From positions 1 through 33,902 of the forward strand of contig NZ_FMCX01000016.1 in NCBI RefSeq assembly GCF_900091555.1: a stretch of 33,902 nucleotides of DNA. The letters run 5' to 3'. Every line of letters begins with the position of its first letter. Position 1 is the first letter of the stretch. Source of the DNA: Micromonospora mirobrigensis (lineage in GTDB: Bacteria; Actinomycetota; Actinomycetes; Mycobacteriales; Micromonosporaceae). Position numbers and translations under genes: made by a program. Under the pieces are notes generated by a model. It was given only the letters and a program-made list of their open reading frames with translations, ran no database searches and was not told where the DNA came from. Below, piece by piece: positions 6,972 to 15,200 of the stretch.

Positions 6972-7757
6972 TCACGGACGGTTCACGCCGCTCGACGGCA
7001 CGCCCGGCAGCGGGTCGGTCTGGCTCACCGGCGGCAGCGGCTGGCCGGTGCCGGTCGGCTCGGCGTACCCGCCGGCGTAACCCGGCTGCGGGTCGGCGTA
7101 GCCGGTCTGCGGGTCCGCGTAGCTGCCCGGCTGCGGGTCGAGGTAGCCACCCGGCGGGACGGCGTCCGGCACCGCGCGGGGCGCCGGCGGGGTCGGGATC
7201 ACCGCGGTGCGGTCCGGGTCGTAGCCGCCGTACGCGCCCTGGGTGCCGGTCGAGTCGTCGCCGAGGGCGCTGATGTTGCGGGTCAGCCGGCCGGCGACCA
7301 CGCCGAGCAGGGCCGCGCCGACCAGGAAGGTGCCCGGGTTGCGGCGGGCGTAGCTCTTCACCTCGTTGAGCAGGTCGCCCGGCTCACGCTGCTCCAGCCA
7401 GCCGGCCACGCCGTGCACCCGGTCGGCGGCCTGGTGGGCCAGTTCGGTCACCGGGCCGGACTGGCCGCTGCTCTGCGCCATCGACCGCATCTCGTCGGCC
7501 AGCGAGCGGAGCCCGCCGGCGGCGCGCTGCTGCTGCTGGCTGGTCTGGCTGGTGAGCTGGCCGCGGGCCTCGCCGTAGAGGTTGCGGGCCTGCCGCCTGG
7601 CCTCGCCCACGACCTCCTTGCCCTGCTCCTTGGCGGTCTGCGCGACCGCGCCGCCCGCGTTGGCGGCCTCCGTCCCGACCTGGCGGGCCTGGTCGCGGAC
7701 ACCGCCACCGTTCGTCGACTCGTACGTGGACGTGGTGGGTGAGAGATCGTAAGTCAT
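6972..7757 (-). CDS. Coiled-coil, single-pass membrane protein with C-terminal Tyr/Pro/Gly repeats
   Basis: 261 residues from ATG 7757, preceded by GGAAGG. Residues 20-135 are charged, Ala/Gln-rich amphipathic helix, reminiscent of LEA-like or apolipoprotein-type helices. A membrane helix lies at about 141-157 (PGTFLVGAALLGVVAG). The C-terminus is disordered with short repeats of the type GYADPQP/GSYADPQ between about 204 and 234. I know no function; close relatives occur beside DUF3618 and holin-like genes in actinobacteria. It is the first gene of the three-gene unit and may be under the GGGTAG promoter at 7836-7860. Confidence 0.78.
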   Translation of the reverse strand: MTYDLSPTTSTYESTNGGGVRDQARQVGTEAANAGGAVAQTAKEQGKEVVGEARRQARNLYGEARGQLTSQTSQQQQRAAGGLRSLADEMRSMAQSSGQSGPVTELAHQAADRVHGVAGWLEQREPGDLLNEVKSYARRNPGTFLVGAALLGVVAGRLTRNISALGDDSTGTQGAYGGYDPDRTAVIPTPPAPRAVPDAVPPGGYLDPQPGSYADPQTGYADPQPGYAGGYAEPTGTGQPLPPVSQTDPLPGVPSSGVNRP

Positions 7758-7835
7758 GATGTCCCTTCCGCTCGGAAGATCGTCGCGGTTGTGCTGGGGG
7801 ATGCACCGGATGTCGATCCGGCGTCGACAAATCAC

Positions 7836-7860
7836 CTACCCTGCGTCGCCGGTTCCATGC
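7836..7860 (-). promoter_or_regulatory. Possible SigB-type promoter for the 7757-5835 unit
   Basis: On the minus strand GCAT (7860-7857), 15 nt, GGGTAG (7841-7836) fits the loose consensus GNNT-N14-16-GGGTA with the same spacing and the same -10 box as the two other candidates in this block. The -35 element is weaker, so support is moderate at best. Confidence 0.35.
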
Positions 7861-7954
7861 CTGATTCGTCATTTCTCCGCACGGAGAGACGGCGCCATCA
7901 CAGAATGTGAGCAGTGTCCGGCTGTGGTGGGCGGCACCGACGGAGGTGGCAGTG

Positions 7955-8437
7955 ATGGCGCGGAACGCGCGTGGACGGCGCCCGGCGGGCCCGAGGCCGC
8001 GGGTGCAGCTGGTCGCCGCCGCGGTGGCCGCGGTCTTCGTCCTGCTCGGCATCCTCGGCTTCGTCCCCGGCATCACCACGCACTACGGGGACATGAGCTT
8101 CGCCGGTCACCACTCCGGGGCGAAGCTGTTCGGCCTCTTCCGGGTGTCGATCCTGCACAACGCCCTGCACCTGCTCTTCGGCCTGGCCGGCCTGGTGCTG
8201 GCCCGCGGGCTCGCCGGGGCCCGGTTCTTCCTGGCCGGCGGCGGCGCGCTCTACCTCGGACTGTGGCTGTACGGCTTCGCCATCGACCGGGACAGCGCCG
8301 CCAACTTCGTCCCGGTCAACGACGCCGACAACTGGCTGCACCTGTTCCTCGGCTTCGGCATGCTCGCGGTGGGCCTGCTGCTCTCCAACGGCGCGGGCAC
8401 CGGCGGGCGGCTCGACACCCCGATCGACCGGCCCTGA
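7955..8437 (+). CDS. DUF4383-like four-helix membrane protein
   Basis: 160 residues from ATG 7955, chosen for CGGAGG upstream at 7941-7946. Membrane helices fall at about 17-37, 66-84, 90-110 and 127-144. The segments SILHNALHLLFGLAG and NDADNWLHLFLGFGMLA carry the paired N-x-LH-L motifs of DUF4383, an actinobacterial family of unknown function. The basic N-terminus places it inside the cell. It is divergent from the three-gene envelope unit across a 197-nt gap and belongs by context with the same stress-type membrane proteins. I saw no clear promoter on this strand. Confidence 0.85.
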   Translation: MARNARGRRPAGPRPRVQLVAAAVAAVFVLLGILGFVPGITTHYGDMSFAGHHSGAKLFGLFRVSILHNALHLLFGLAGLVLARGLAGARFFLAGGGALYLGLWLYGFAIDRDSAANFVPVNDADNWLHLFLGFGMLAVGLLLSNGAGTGGRLDTPIDRP

Positions 8438-8477
8438 CCTGCCCCGTCACCCGCTCGGGTGGACCTGCGGACGCTGC

Positions 8478-8503
8478 GTTTGCGGCAATCTTGCCCGGGG
8501 CAA
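8478..8503 (+). promoter_or_regulatory. Weak SigB-like promoter candidate for the DUF6766-like gene
   Basis: GTTT (8478-8481) followed after 16 nt by GGGCAA (8498-8503) resembles the stress consensus with one -10 mismatch (C for T), 59 nt before the ATG at 8563. Confidence 0.25.
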
Positions 8504-8562
8504 CGAAGACTTCGTGACGGAGGGTGGCCAAGGTTTCCCTCCGACGGACGAGGAGGTCCTCG

Positions 8563-9222
8563 ATGCCACGCTGGTTGCGGGACAATGCGTTGACGGTCGC
8601 CATGCTCGGCGCCTTCGCGATCTTCCTGGCATTGCAGAGCGTGTTCGGTTGGCAGGTGCACAACGAGGAGCTGACCCAGTACGGCGCCGCTCCGCTGAGC
8701 TGGTGGGCGTACCTCGGCACCGGGCACTTCGCCGAGGCGGTCTTCGAGAACTGGGAGTCGGAGTTCCTCCAGATGGGCGGCTACGTGCTGCTCACCGCGT
8801 ACCTGGTGCAGAAGGGCTCGGCCGAGTCGAAGCCCGAGGACCAGACCGACCGCCCCGAGGACGACCCGAGCCGGGCCACCCCGGACTCCCCCTGGCCGAC
8901 CCGGGTCGGCGGGCTGCCGCTGGCGATCTACCGCAACAGCCTCTCCATCGCGCTGCTGATGATCTTCGCCGGCTCGTTCCTCGGCCACCTCTTCGGCGGG
9001 GTGGCCGCGTACAACCAGGAGCAGGCGCTGGAGACCGGCGCCGCGCCGATCACCGCCTGGCAGTTCCTCGGCACCAGCGACTTCTGGTTCCAGTCCATGC
9101 AGAACTGGCAGAGCGAGTTCCTCGCCGTCGGCGTGCTGATCCTGCTCAGCATCGTGTTGCGCCAGCACGCCAGCCCGGAGTCGAAGCCGGTCACCGCCGC
9201 GCACGCCGAGACCGGCGCCTGA
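8563..9222 (+). CDS. DUF6766-like membrane protein with internal two-fold repeat
   Basis: 219 residues from ATG 8563, preceded by a perfect AGGAGG at 8551. There are four membrane helices, two per half. The halves are clearly homologous: residues 8-91 and 125-209 align with shared motifs N-x-L, GAAP-x-x-x-W-x-(Y/F)-LGT, (E/Q)NW-(E/Q)-SEFL and ESKP. A charged, Pro-rich linker (about 84-117) separates them. This fits the family annotated DUF6766, a conserved bacterial membrane protein of unknown function. The Trp/Asn/Glu residues conserved between halves mark the likely functional face. It converges on the acetyltransferase gene with only 19 nt between stops and no evident terminator. Confidence 0.85.
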   Translation: MPRWLRDNALTVAMLGAFAIFLALQSVFGWQVHNEELTQYGAAPLSWWAYLGTGHFAEAVFENWESEFLQMGGYVLLTAYLVQKGSAESKPEDQTDRPEDDPSRATPDSPWPTRVGGLPLAIYRNSLSIALLMIFAGSFLGHLFGGVAAYNQEQALETGAAPITAWQFLGTSDFWFQSMQNWQSEFLAVGVLILLSIVLRQHASPESKPVTAAHAETGA

Positions 9223-9241
9223 GTCGGGCGCCGGGCCACCG

Positions 9242-9691
9242 TCAGGCGGCGACCGGCAGTCGCTTGGCGAAGCACACGCTGTACGGGTTGCCGACGTACT
9301 CGCCGTAGACCGGGATCGGCCGGTAACCGGCGGAGGTGTAGAGCGCGATCGCCGCCGGCAGGTACGTCCCGGTCTCCAGGCGCAGCTCCGCGTGCCCGAG
9401 CTGGAAGGCCAACTCCTCCAGGGCGGTGAGCAGTTGCCGGGCGATCCCCCGACCCCGGTACGCCGGGCGGACGTACATCCGCTTCAGCTCCCCGGTGTCG
9501 CGGTCCAACGCCTGGATGCCGCCGCAGCCCACCGCCCGGCCGCCCTCGACGACGGCCAGGTAGCGGATGTCGTCGTGGGTGACCGTCGCCTGCCCGTCGA
9601 GCCCACCGTCGGCCCGCCGCAGCTCACGCTGCTGGGCGTCGACCAGGGTGGCGATCTCCGGATCCGTGGTGGGACGGAACTCGATCAGCAT
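9242..9691 (-). CDS. GNAT-family N-acetyltransferase
   Basis: 149 residues covering one complete GNAT domain. The acetyl-CoA pyrophosphate-binding loop is visible as RPAYRGRGIARQLL (the Q/RxxGxG/A motif), preceded by the ELKRMYV strand. A later LYTSAGYRPI segment is the usual motif-B helix-turn with its conserved aromatic. The acceptor substrate cannot be deduced. It appears monocistronic, 70 nt downstream of obg on the same strand and convergent with the membrane protein at 8563-9222. Confidence 0.88.
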   Translation of the reverse strand: MLIEFRPTTDPEIATLVDAQQRELRRADGGLDGQATVTHDDIRYLAVVEGGRAVGCGGIQALDRDTGELKRMYVRPAYRGRGIARQLLTALEELAFQLGHAELRLETGTYLPAAIALYTSAGYRPIPVYGEYVGNPYSVCFAKRLPVAA

Positions 9692-9761
9692 CCCGTCACG
9701 CTAGGCGCGGCGGATTTCCGGCAGGTTTCCGGCCATCGTCGCGGACACGGACGGACCGGGA

Positions 9762-11240
9762 CTAGTCCCAGTCCTCGTCGTCGTCCGCCTCGACCGTCGC
9801 GTCGCCGTCGGCCGGGGCGGCCTCCAGCTCGTCCTCGGGGCGACGCCGCCGGGCCTTGCGGGCCTCCAGCCGCTCCGACGCCGAGGCCCGGTTGGACTTC
9901 TCCTCCAGCCGGACGTCGGTGCCCCGGTTGCCCGGCACGAAGTCGGCACCGGCGTAGAGCGTCGGCTGCCAGTCGAACTCCCGCTCGCCGATCCGCACCA
10001 GGTCGCCGGGCTTCGCGCCGGCCTTGGCCAGCTTCTCCTCCACGCCGAGCCGGGCCAGCCGGTCGGCCAGGAAGCCGACGGCCTCGTCGTTGTCGAAGTT
10101 GGTCTGCTTGACCCAGCGCTCGGGCCGGCCGCCCCGCACGGTGAACGAGCCGTCGGCCTCGGCCTCGATGGTGAACCCGGCGTCGTCGACCGCCTTGGGC
10201 CGGATCACGATCCGGGTCGGCTCGGCCGGTGGCGCCGCCCGGCGGGACTGCTCGACCAGCTCGGCCATGGCGAAGGTGAGCTCCTTGAGGCCCTCGCGGG
10301 TGGCGGCGGAGACGTCGAAGACCCGGAAGCCGCGTTCCTCGAGATCCGGCCGGACGATGTCGGCCAGATCCTGCCCGTCCGGCACGTCGACCTTGTTCAG
10401 CGCGACCAGCCGGGGCCGGTCGGCCAGTCCGCCGTACTGGGACAGCTCGGCCTCGATGGTGTCGATGTCGGCCAGCGGGTCACGGCCCGGCTCCAGCGTC
10501 GCGGTGTCGACCACGTGCACCAGCACGGCGCACCGCTCGACGTGGCGGAGGAACTCCAACCCGAGGCCCTTGCCGGTGGCCGCGCCGGGGATGAGGCCCG
10601 GCACGTCGGCCACGGTGAAGGTGTGGTTGTCCACCCGGACCACGCCCAGGTTAGGCACCAGGGTGGTGAACGGGTAGTCGGCGATCTTCGGCTTGGCGGC
10701 GGAGATCACCGAGATCAGCGACGACTTGCCGGCCGACGGGAAGCCGACCAGGCCGACGTCGGCGACGCTCTTGAGCTCCAGCACGACGTCGAGCTTGTCG
10801 CCGGGCTCGCCGAGCTCGGCGAAGCCGGGGGCCTTGCGCCGGGCGTTGGCCAGCGAGGCGTTGCCCCGGCCGCCGCGACCGCCCCGGGCCGCCTCGAAGG
10901 TGGTGCCGGGGCCGACCAGGTCGGCCAGCACCTCGCCGTCGAGGGTCTGCACGACGGTGCCGTTCGGTACCTTGATCACCAGGTCGCGGCCGTTGGCCCC
11001 GTCCCGGTTCGAGCCGGCGCCGCCCTTGCCGTTGTCGGCCTTGATGTGCGGCCGGAAGTGGAAGTCCAGCAGCGTGGTCACCGCCGGGTCGACGACCAGC
11101 GAGACGCTGCCGCCGTGCCCGCCGTTGCCGCCGTCCGGCCCGCCGAAGGGCTTGAACTTCTCCCGGTGGATGGAGACACAGCCGTGCCCGCCGTCGCCGG
11201 CTTGCATGTGCAGGACGACCCGGTCAACGAACGTCGTCAC
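9762..11240 (-). CDS. obg: Obg GTPase (ribosome assembly / stress GTPase)
   Basis: 492 residues with all three Obg parts: the glycine-rich Obg fold (1-158, with GGPDGGNGGHGG and GRGGRGNASLAN), the G domain (G1 GFPSAGKSS, G3 DVPGLI, G4 NKVD) and the C-terminal OCT domain (about 350-430, including GRPERWVKQTNFDNDEAVGF). A low-complexity acidic tail ends in EDWD. Obg binds the 50S particle and links GTP/ppGpp levels to ribosome maturation and differentiation in actinobacteria. It follows rplU and rpmA in the usual order, but a terminator-like hairpin sits in the 89-nt gap after rpmA, so its dosage is probably reduced relative to the two ribosomal proteins or it has its own promoter. Confidence 0.97.
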   Translation of the reverse strand: MTTFVDRVVLHMQAGDGGHGCVSIHREKFKPFGGPDGGNGGHGGSVSLVVDPAVTTLLDFHFRPHIKADNGKGGAGSNRDGANGRDLVIKVPNGTVVQTLDGEVLADLVGPGTTFEAARGGRGGRGNASLANARRKAPGFAELGEPGDKLDVVLELKSVADVGLVGFPSAGKSSLISVISAAKPKIADYPFTTLVPNLGVVRVDNHTFTVADVPGLIPGAATGKGLGLEFLRHVERCAVLVHVVDTATLEPGRDPLADIDTIEAELSQYGGLADRPRLVALNKVDVPDGQDLADIVRPDLEERGFRVFDVSAATREGLKELTFAMAELVEQSRRAAPPAEPTRIVIRPKAVDDAGFTIEAEADGSFTVRGGRPERWVKQTNFDNDEAVGFLADRLARLGVEEKLAKAGAKPGDLVRIGEREFDWQPTLYAGADFVPGNRGTDVRLEEKSNRASASERLEARKARRRRPEDELEAAPADGDATVEADDDEDWD

Positions 11241-11284
11241 GACGCCAATCCTTCCAGCGGGGTACGCCCCGCGCGGAGAAAGAC

Positions 11285-11320
11285 GAAGCGGGCCGGGACC
11301 CGAGGTCCGCGGCCCGCTTC
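11285..11320 (-). terminator. Intrinsic terminator/attenuator between rpmA and obg
   Basis: GAAGCGGGCC at the left pairs with GGCCCGCTTC at the right, extended by GGACC/GGTCC with a one-base bulge. It starts 9 nt after the rpmA stop and is followed on the minus strand by the T-rich GTCTTTCTC. This suggests partial termination before obg. Confidence 0.7.
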
Positions 11321-11329
11321 GGAGGAGAA

Positions 11330-11584
11330 CTACTGCTGGGGCACGATGTTCACGGTCTTGCGACCGCGCTTGGTGCCGAACTGGACCGAACCGGCGGCCA
11401 GCGCGAAGAGCGTGTCGTCGCCACCGCGGCCGACCAGGTCACCCGGGTGGAACTTGGTGCCACGCTGACGGATGAGGATCTCACCCGCGCTGACGACCTG
11501 ACCACCGAAGCGCTTCACGCCGAGTCGCTGGGCCGCGGAGTCACGACCGTTACGCGAGCTGGACGCACCCTTTTTGTGAGCCAT
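11330..11584 (-). CDS. rpmA: 50S ribosomal protein L27
   Basis: 84 residues, full length for bacterial L27. It begins MAHKKGASSSRNGRDS and contains the family's LGVKRFGGQVVSAGEILIRQ and GTKFHPG segments. The N-terminal tail reaches the peptidyl-transferase centre of the 50S subunit. It begins directly at the mature-type N-terminus, without the cleaved extension seen in many Firmicutes. It lies 10 nt downstream of rplU in the conserved rplU-rpmA-obg cluster and is followed at once by a hairpin. Confidence 0.98.
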   Translation of the reverse strand: MAHKKGASSSRNGRDSAAQRLGVKRFGGQVVSAGEILIRQRGTKFHPGDLVGRGGDDTLFALAAGSVQFGTKRGRKTVNIVPQQ

Positions 11585-11594
11585 TTCCGACGAC

Positions 11595-11909
11595 CTACTT
11601 CCCGCTGGAGATGCCGGTCACCTTGACCTGGGTCAGCGGCTGGCGGTGACCCTGGCGCTTGTGGTAGCCGGTCTTGTTCTTGAACTTGTGGATCTTGATC
11701 TTCGGGCCCTTGGTGTGCGCGGCGATCTCGCCGGACACCGCGACCTTGGCAAGCTTCGCCGCTTCGGTCACCAGGTCGTCACCGTCGACGAGGAGCACCG
11801 CGGTGAGCTTCACCGCGTCACCGGGGGCACCGGTGAGCTTCTCGACCTCGATCACGTCGCCCTCGGCGACCTTGTACTGCTTGCCGCCGGTCTTGACGAT
11901 CGCGTACAT
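11595..11909 (-). CDS. rplU: 50S ribosomal protein L21
   Basis: 104 residues from ATG 11909, the family's usual length, beginning MYAIVKTGGKQYKV. The C-terminus has the basic HKFKNKTGYHKRQGHRQP signature that binds 23S rRNA. AGGGAG lies 10 nt upstream of the ATG. An in-frame upstream extension exists, but it is non-homologous leader sequence. It is first in the rplU-rpmA-obg cluster and has a long leader (see 11910-12180) that may carry regulation. Confidence 0.98.
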   Translation of the reverse strand: MYAIVKTGGKQYKVAEGDVIEVEKLTGAPGDAVKLTAVLLVDGDDLVTEAAKLAKVAVSGEIAAHTKGPKIKIHKFKNKTGYHKRQGHRQPLTQVKVTGISSGK

Positions 11910-12180
11910 CGGAGGCGGACTCCCTGTCGTTGAGGCTGCTGGCGTCTTTTCCCACCGTTGCCGGTAGGTCGTTCCCACGGCGGCTCGCCGGATGGCAGGA
12001 CACCTGGCTGCTGTGACACCTGCGATGACACCGGCGGCGCGGGCGCGCGGGAACTCGGCACACCAAAGTGCGCCGCAAGATAGCGTACGCCATCGGTGGC
12101 CCGGCACCCAAACCGGCCCACCGGCGGGGCGGTCGCCGCGCTGGTCACCGGCGCGGCGCGCCACCTCCCAGGATGCGGCG
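11910..12180 (-). promoter_or_regulatory. rplU promoter and leader region
   Basis: This gap between the rne terminator and rplU holds no gene. On the minus strand a TTTGGG box (12112-12107) and TACGCT box (12087-12082) with 19-nt spacing could be a housekeeping promoter, predicting a leader of about 165 nt. At 12075-12056, just after it, CGGCGCAC and GTGTGCCG form a hairpin with a TTTG loop. A leader of this length before a ribosomal protein operon may carry autoregulation, but I do not recognise a known class. Box assignments are weak. Confidence 0.35.
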
Positions 12181-12224
12181 AGGGCCCCTCCCCACCGGCC
12201 GTCAGCCGGGGAGGAAGGGGCCCT
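12181..12224 (-). terminator. Terminator of rne
   Basis: AGGGCCCCTCCCC and its near-perfect complement GGGGAGGAAGGGGCCCT form a long GC-rich hairpin about 25 nt past the rne stop. No U-tract follows on the minus strand, as is common in high-GC actinobacteria. Confidence 0.75.
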
Positions 12225-12248
12225 CGTCTCGTCGTGGTACGGACCGGC

Positions 12249-15200
12249 TCAGGGCCGGGTACGCCGCCGTGCGCCGCCGCGCCGGGACCGGCGACGCCCG
12301 CCACCGCCCTCGGTGGCCTCGTCGTCGCTCTCGCCGTCGCCGATGGCGTCCGGGTCGTCCGCCGCCGCCAGCCGGGCCGACTCGCCCTCCTGGCTGTCCG
12401 CGACCGCCGGCGCGGCCGGCGTCTCGGTCTCGTAGCGGGACAGGTCGTAGCCCATCGTGTCGTCGTACTCGCCGCCCGCCGGGACGTCGGTGGTCTCCAC
12501 GACGGTCCGCTCCGGGGGGGCGGCCTTGCGGGCCCGCCGCCGTGACGAGGCGCCGCCACCCTGCTCGGCGGGAGCGGTGGTGACCGCCGCGGCGACCGCC
12601 TTGACCTTTTCCGCGCCGCCGGTGCGGGTCTTCTCCGGCACCGGCTCGGTGTGCACGATCAGGCCCCGGCCCTTGCAGCACTCGCAGGGCTCGCTGAACG
12701 ACTCCAGCAGGCCCGCGCCGACCCGCTTGCGGGTCATCTGCACCAGGCCGAGTGAGGTGATCTCGGTCACCTGGTGCTTGGTGCGGTCCCGACCCAGGCA
12801 CTCGGTGAGCCGGCGCAGCACCAGCTCGCGGTTCGACTCCAGCACCATGTCGATGAAGTCGATCACCACGATGCCGCCGATGTCGCGCAGCCGCAGCTGG
12901 CGGACGATCTCCTCGGCCGCCTCCAGGTTGTTCCGGGTGACCGTCTCCTCCAGGTTTCCACCGGAGCCGGTGTACTTGCCGGTGTTGACGTCGATCACGG
13001 TCATCGCCTCGGTCCGGTCGATCACCAGCGAACCACCGGAGGGGAGGAAGACCTTGCGGTCCAGCCCCTTGATGATCTGCTCGTCGATCCGGTACTCGGC
13101 GAAGACGTCCTGCGTGCCGGCGTGCCGGCGCAGCCGCTCGACCAGGTCCGGGGAGACGTGCGAGAGGTAGGACTCGACCATCGAGTACGACTCCTCGCCC
13201 TCGATCACCAGCTCCCGGAAGTCCTCGTTGAAGAGGTCCCGGACCACCCGGATGACCAGGTCCGGCTCGCCGTAGAGCAGCGCCGGGGCGCCACCCTCGG
13301 CCGCCCTGGCCTGGATGTCCTCCCACTGGGCCTGGAGCCGCTTGACGTCGCGGGCCAGCTCGTCCTCGCTGGCGCCCTCGGCGGCGGTCCGGACGATCAC
13401 GCCCGCGCCGTCCGGGACCAGCTTCTTGAGGGCGTCGCGCAGCCGCTTGCGCTCGGTGTCCGGCAGCTTGCGGCTGATCCCCGAGGCGTTGCCGTTCGGC
13501 ACGTAGACCAGGTGCCGCCCGGAGAGGGCGACGTGGCTGGTCAACCGGGCGCCCTTGTGCCCGATCGGGTCCTTGGTGACCTGCACCAGGACCGAGTCGC
13601 CGGAGCGCAGCGCCTGCTCGATCGAGCGGGCCCGGCCCTCCAGGCCGGTGGTGTCCCAGTTGACCTCGCCCGCGTACAGCACGGCGTTGCGGCCCTTGCC
13701 GATGTCGACGAACGCCGCCTCCATGCTCGGCAGGACGTTCTGCACCTTGCCCAGGTAGACGTTGCCGGCCATGGTCGTCGACGAGTTGCGGGTCACGTAG
13801 TGCTCGACCAGCACGCCGTCCTCCAGGACGGCGATCTGGGTGCGGTCGCCGCGCTGGCGGACGGCCATCACCCGGTCGACCGCCTCCCGGCGGGCCAGGA
13901 ACTCCGACTCGCTCAGGATCGGCGGGCGGGTCCGGCGCTGCTCGCGGCCGTCCCGGCGACGCTGGCGCTTGGCCTCGAGCCGGGTGGAGCCGGAGACGCC
14001 CTGCACCTCGTCGGCGGCCTTGCGCGGCTCACGGATCTTGACCACGGTCGGCACGCCGTCGTCGGCGGTCCCCTCGGCCTCACCCGCGCCCCGGCGGCGA
14101 CGACGACGCCGGCGTCGGGTCAGCCCGTCGCCCTCGTCACCCTCCTCGGCCTCCTCGGTGCCCTCCGCGGCGTCCTCGTCGGCGTGGGCGGCCTCCTCGG
14201 CGTCCTCGTCGTCGGCCTCGTCGGCGCCACCCCTGCCCCGACCGCGGCCACGACGGCCCCGGCGGCGGCGACGGCGGGCGGCGGCGCTGTCGTCCTCGTC
14301 CTCGTCCTCCGCCTCGTCGGCCTCCTCGGCCTCGGCGGTGGGCTCCTCCTCGGCCGGCGTCGACTCGACCGGCTCCGCCTCGCGGCGGGCCCGGCGACGC
14401 CGGCGACCCGTCTCGACGGGCTCCTCGGCCGCCTCGGCCTCCTCCACCACGGGCACGGCCGGCGGGACCGGAGTGCTGACCCGGGCGACCGGGATCTCCT
14501 CCGGCAGCGGGGCCATGAAGAGCACGGTGGGGGCGGAGAGCGCGGCCCTACGCCGCCGGGTACGCGCCGACTCGACCGGCGGCTCGGCGGTGACGTCCTC
14601 GCCCGTCGCCCGGGCGGCCTCGGCCGGCGTCCGGGCCGGCGGGGTGCCCTCGGCGGCGGCGGCGGCGACGGAGCCGGTCAGGCCCTCGGCCTCCGGCGTC
14701 TCCTCCTCCTCGGCGGGCTGCTCCGCGACGACGGACTGCTCCGCGACGGGCTGCTCGGCGGCGGCGGGTTCCTCGGCCACGGCGGGCTCGCCGACGGGGA
14801 CGGCGGGGACCTCGGCGGCACCGGTGGGCGCGGGCGGCTCGGCGGTGGACGCGGCCGCCTCGGCCGGCGCCTCGGTGACGGACTCCGCGGCCGGCTCGGC
14901 CGCGGCCGGAGCCGCCGCCTTCTTGCGGCGCGTCCGGGTCACCTTGACCGGCGGTACGACCTCCGCGGAGGCCTCCTCCGCTCCGGTGGCGACGACCGGC
15001 TCCTCGGCCGCCTTCGCCGGGGTGGCCTTGCGGCGCCGGCGGGTGGTCTTGGGCGGCGTCTCGAGCTCACCGGCGACCGGAACGATCACCTCGGCCTGCT
15101 GCGACTCGTCGGTGGCCGACGGCGCGGTGGCCGGCGCCTCGACGGGCACCTCGACCTGCTCCGGTTGGTTCAGCGGCGCGGCACGGCGACGGGTGGTCCG

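Noticed and set aside
9223..9241. Terminator between the convergent genes ending at 9222 and 9242
   Set aside because: The gap is too short and no stem of useful length was found.
13900..14500. CRISPR-like or satellite repeats from recurring CTCCTCGG/GTCGTCG runs
   Set aside because: These are Glu/Asp/Ala/Arg codons of the disordered RNase E N-terminus; there are no regular repeat-spacer units.
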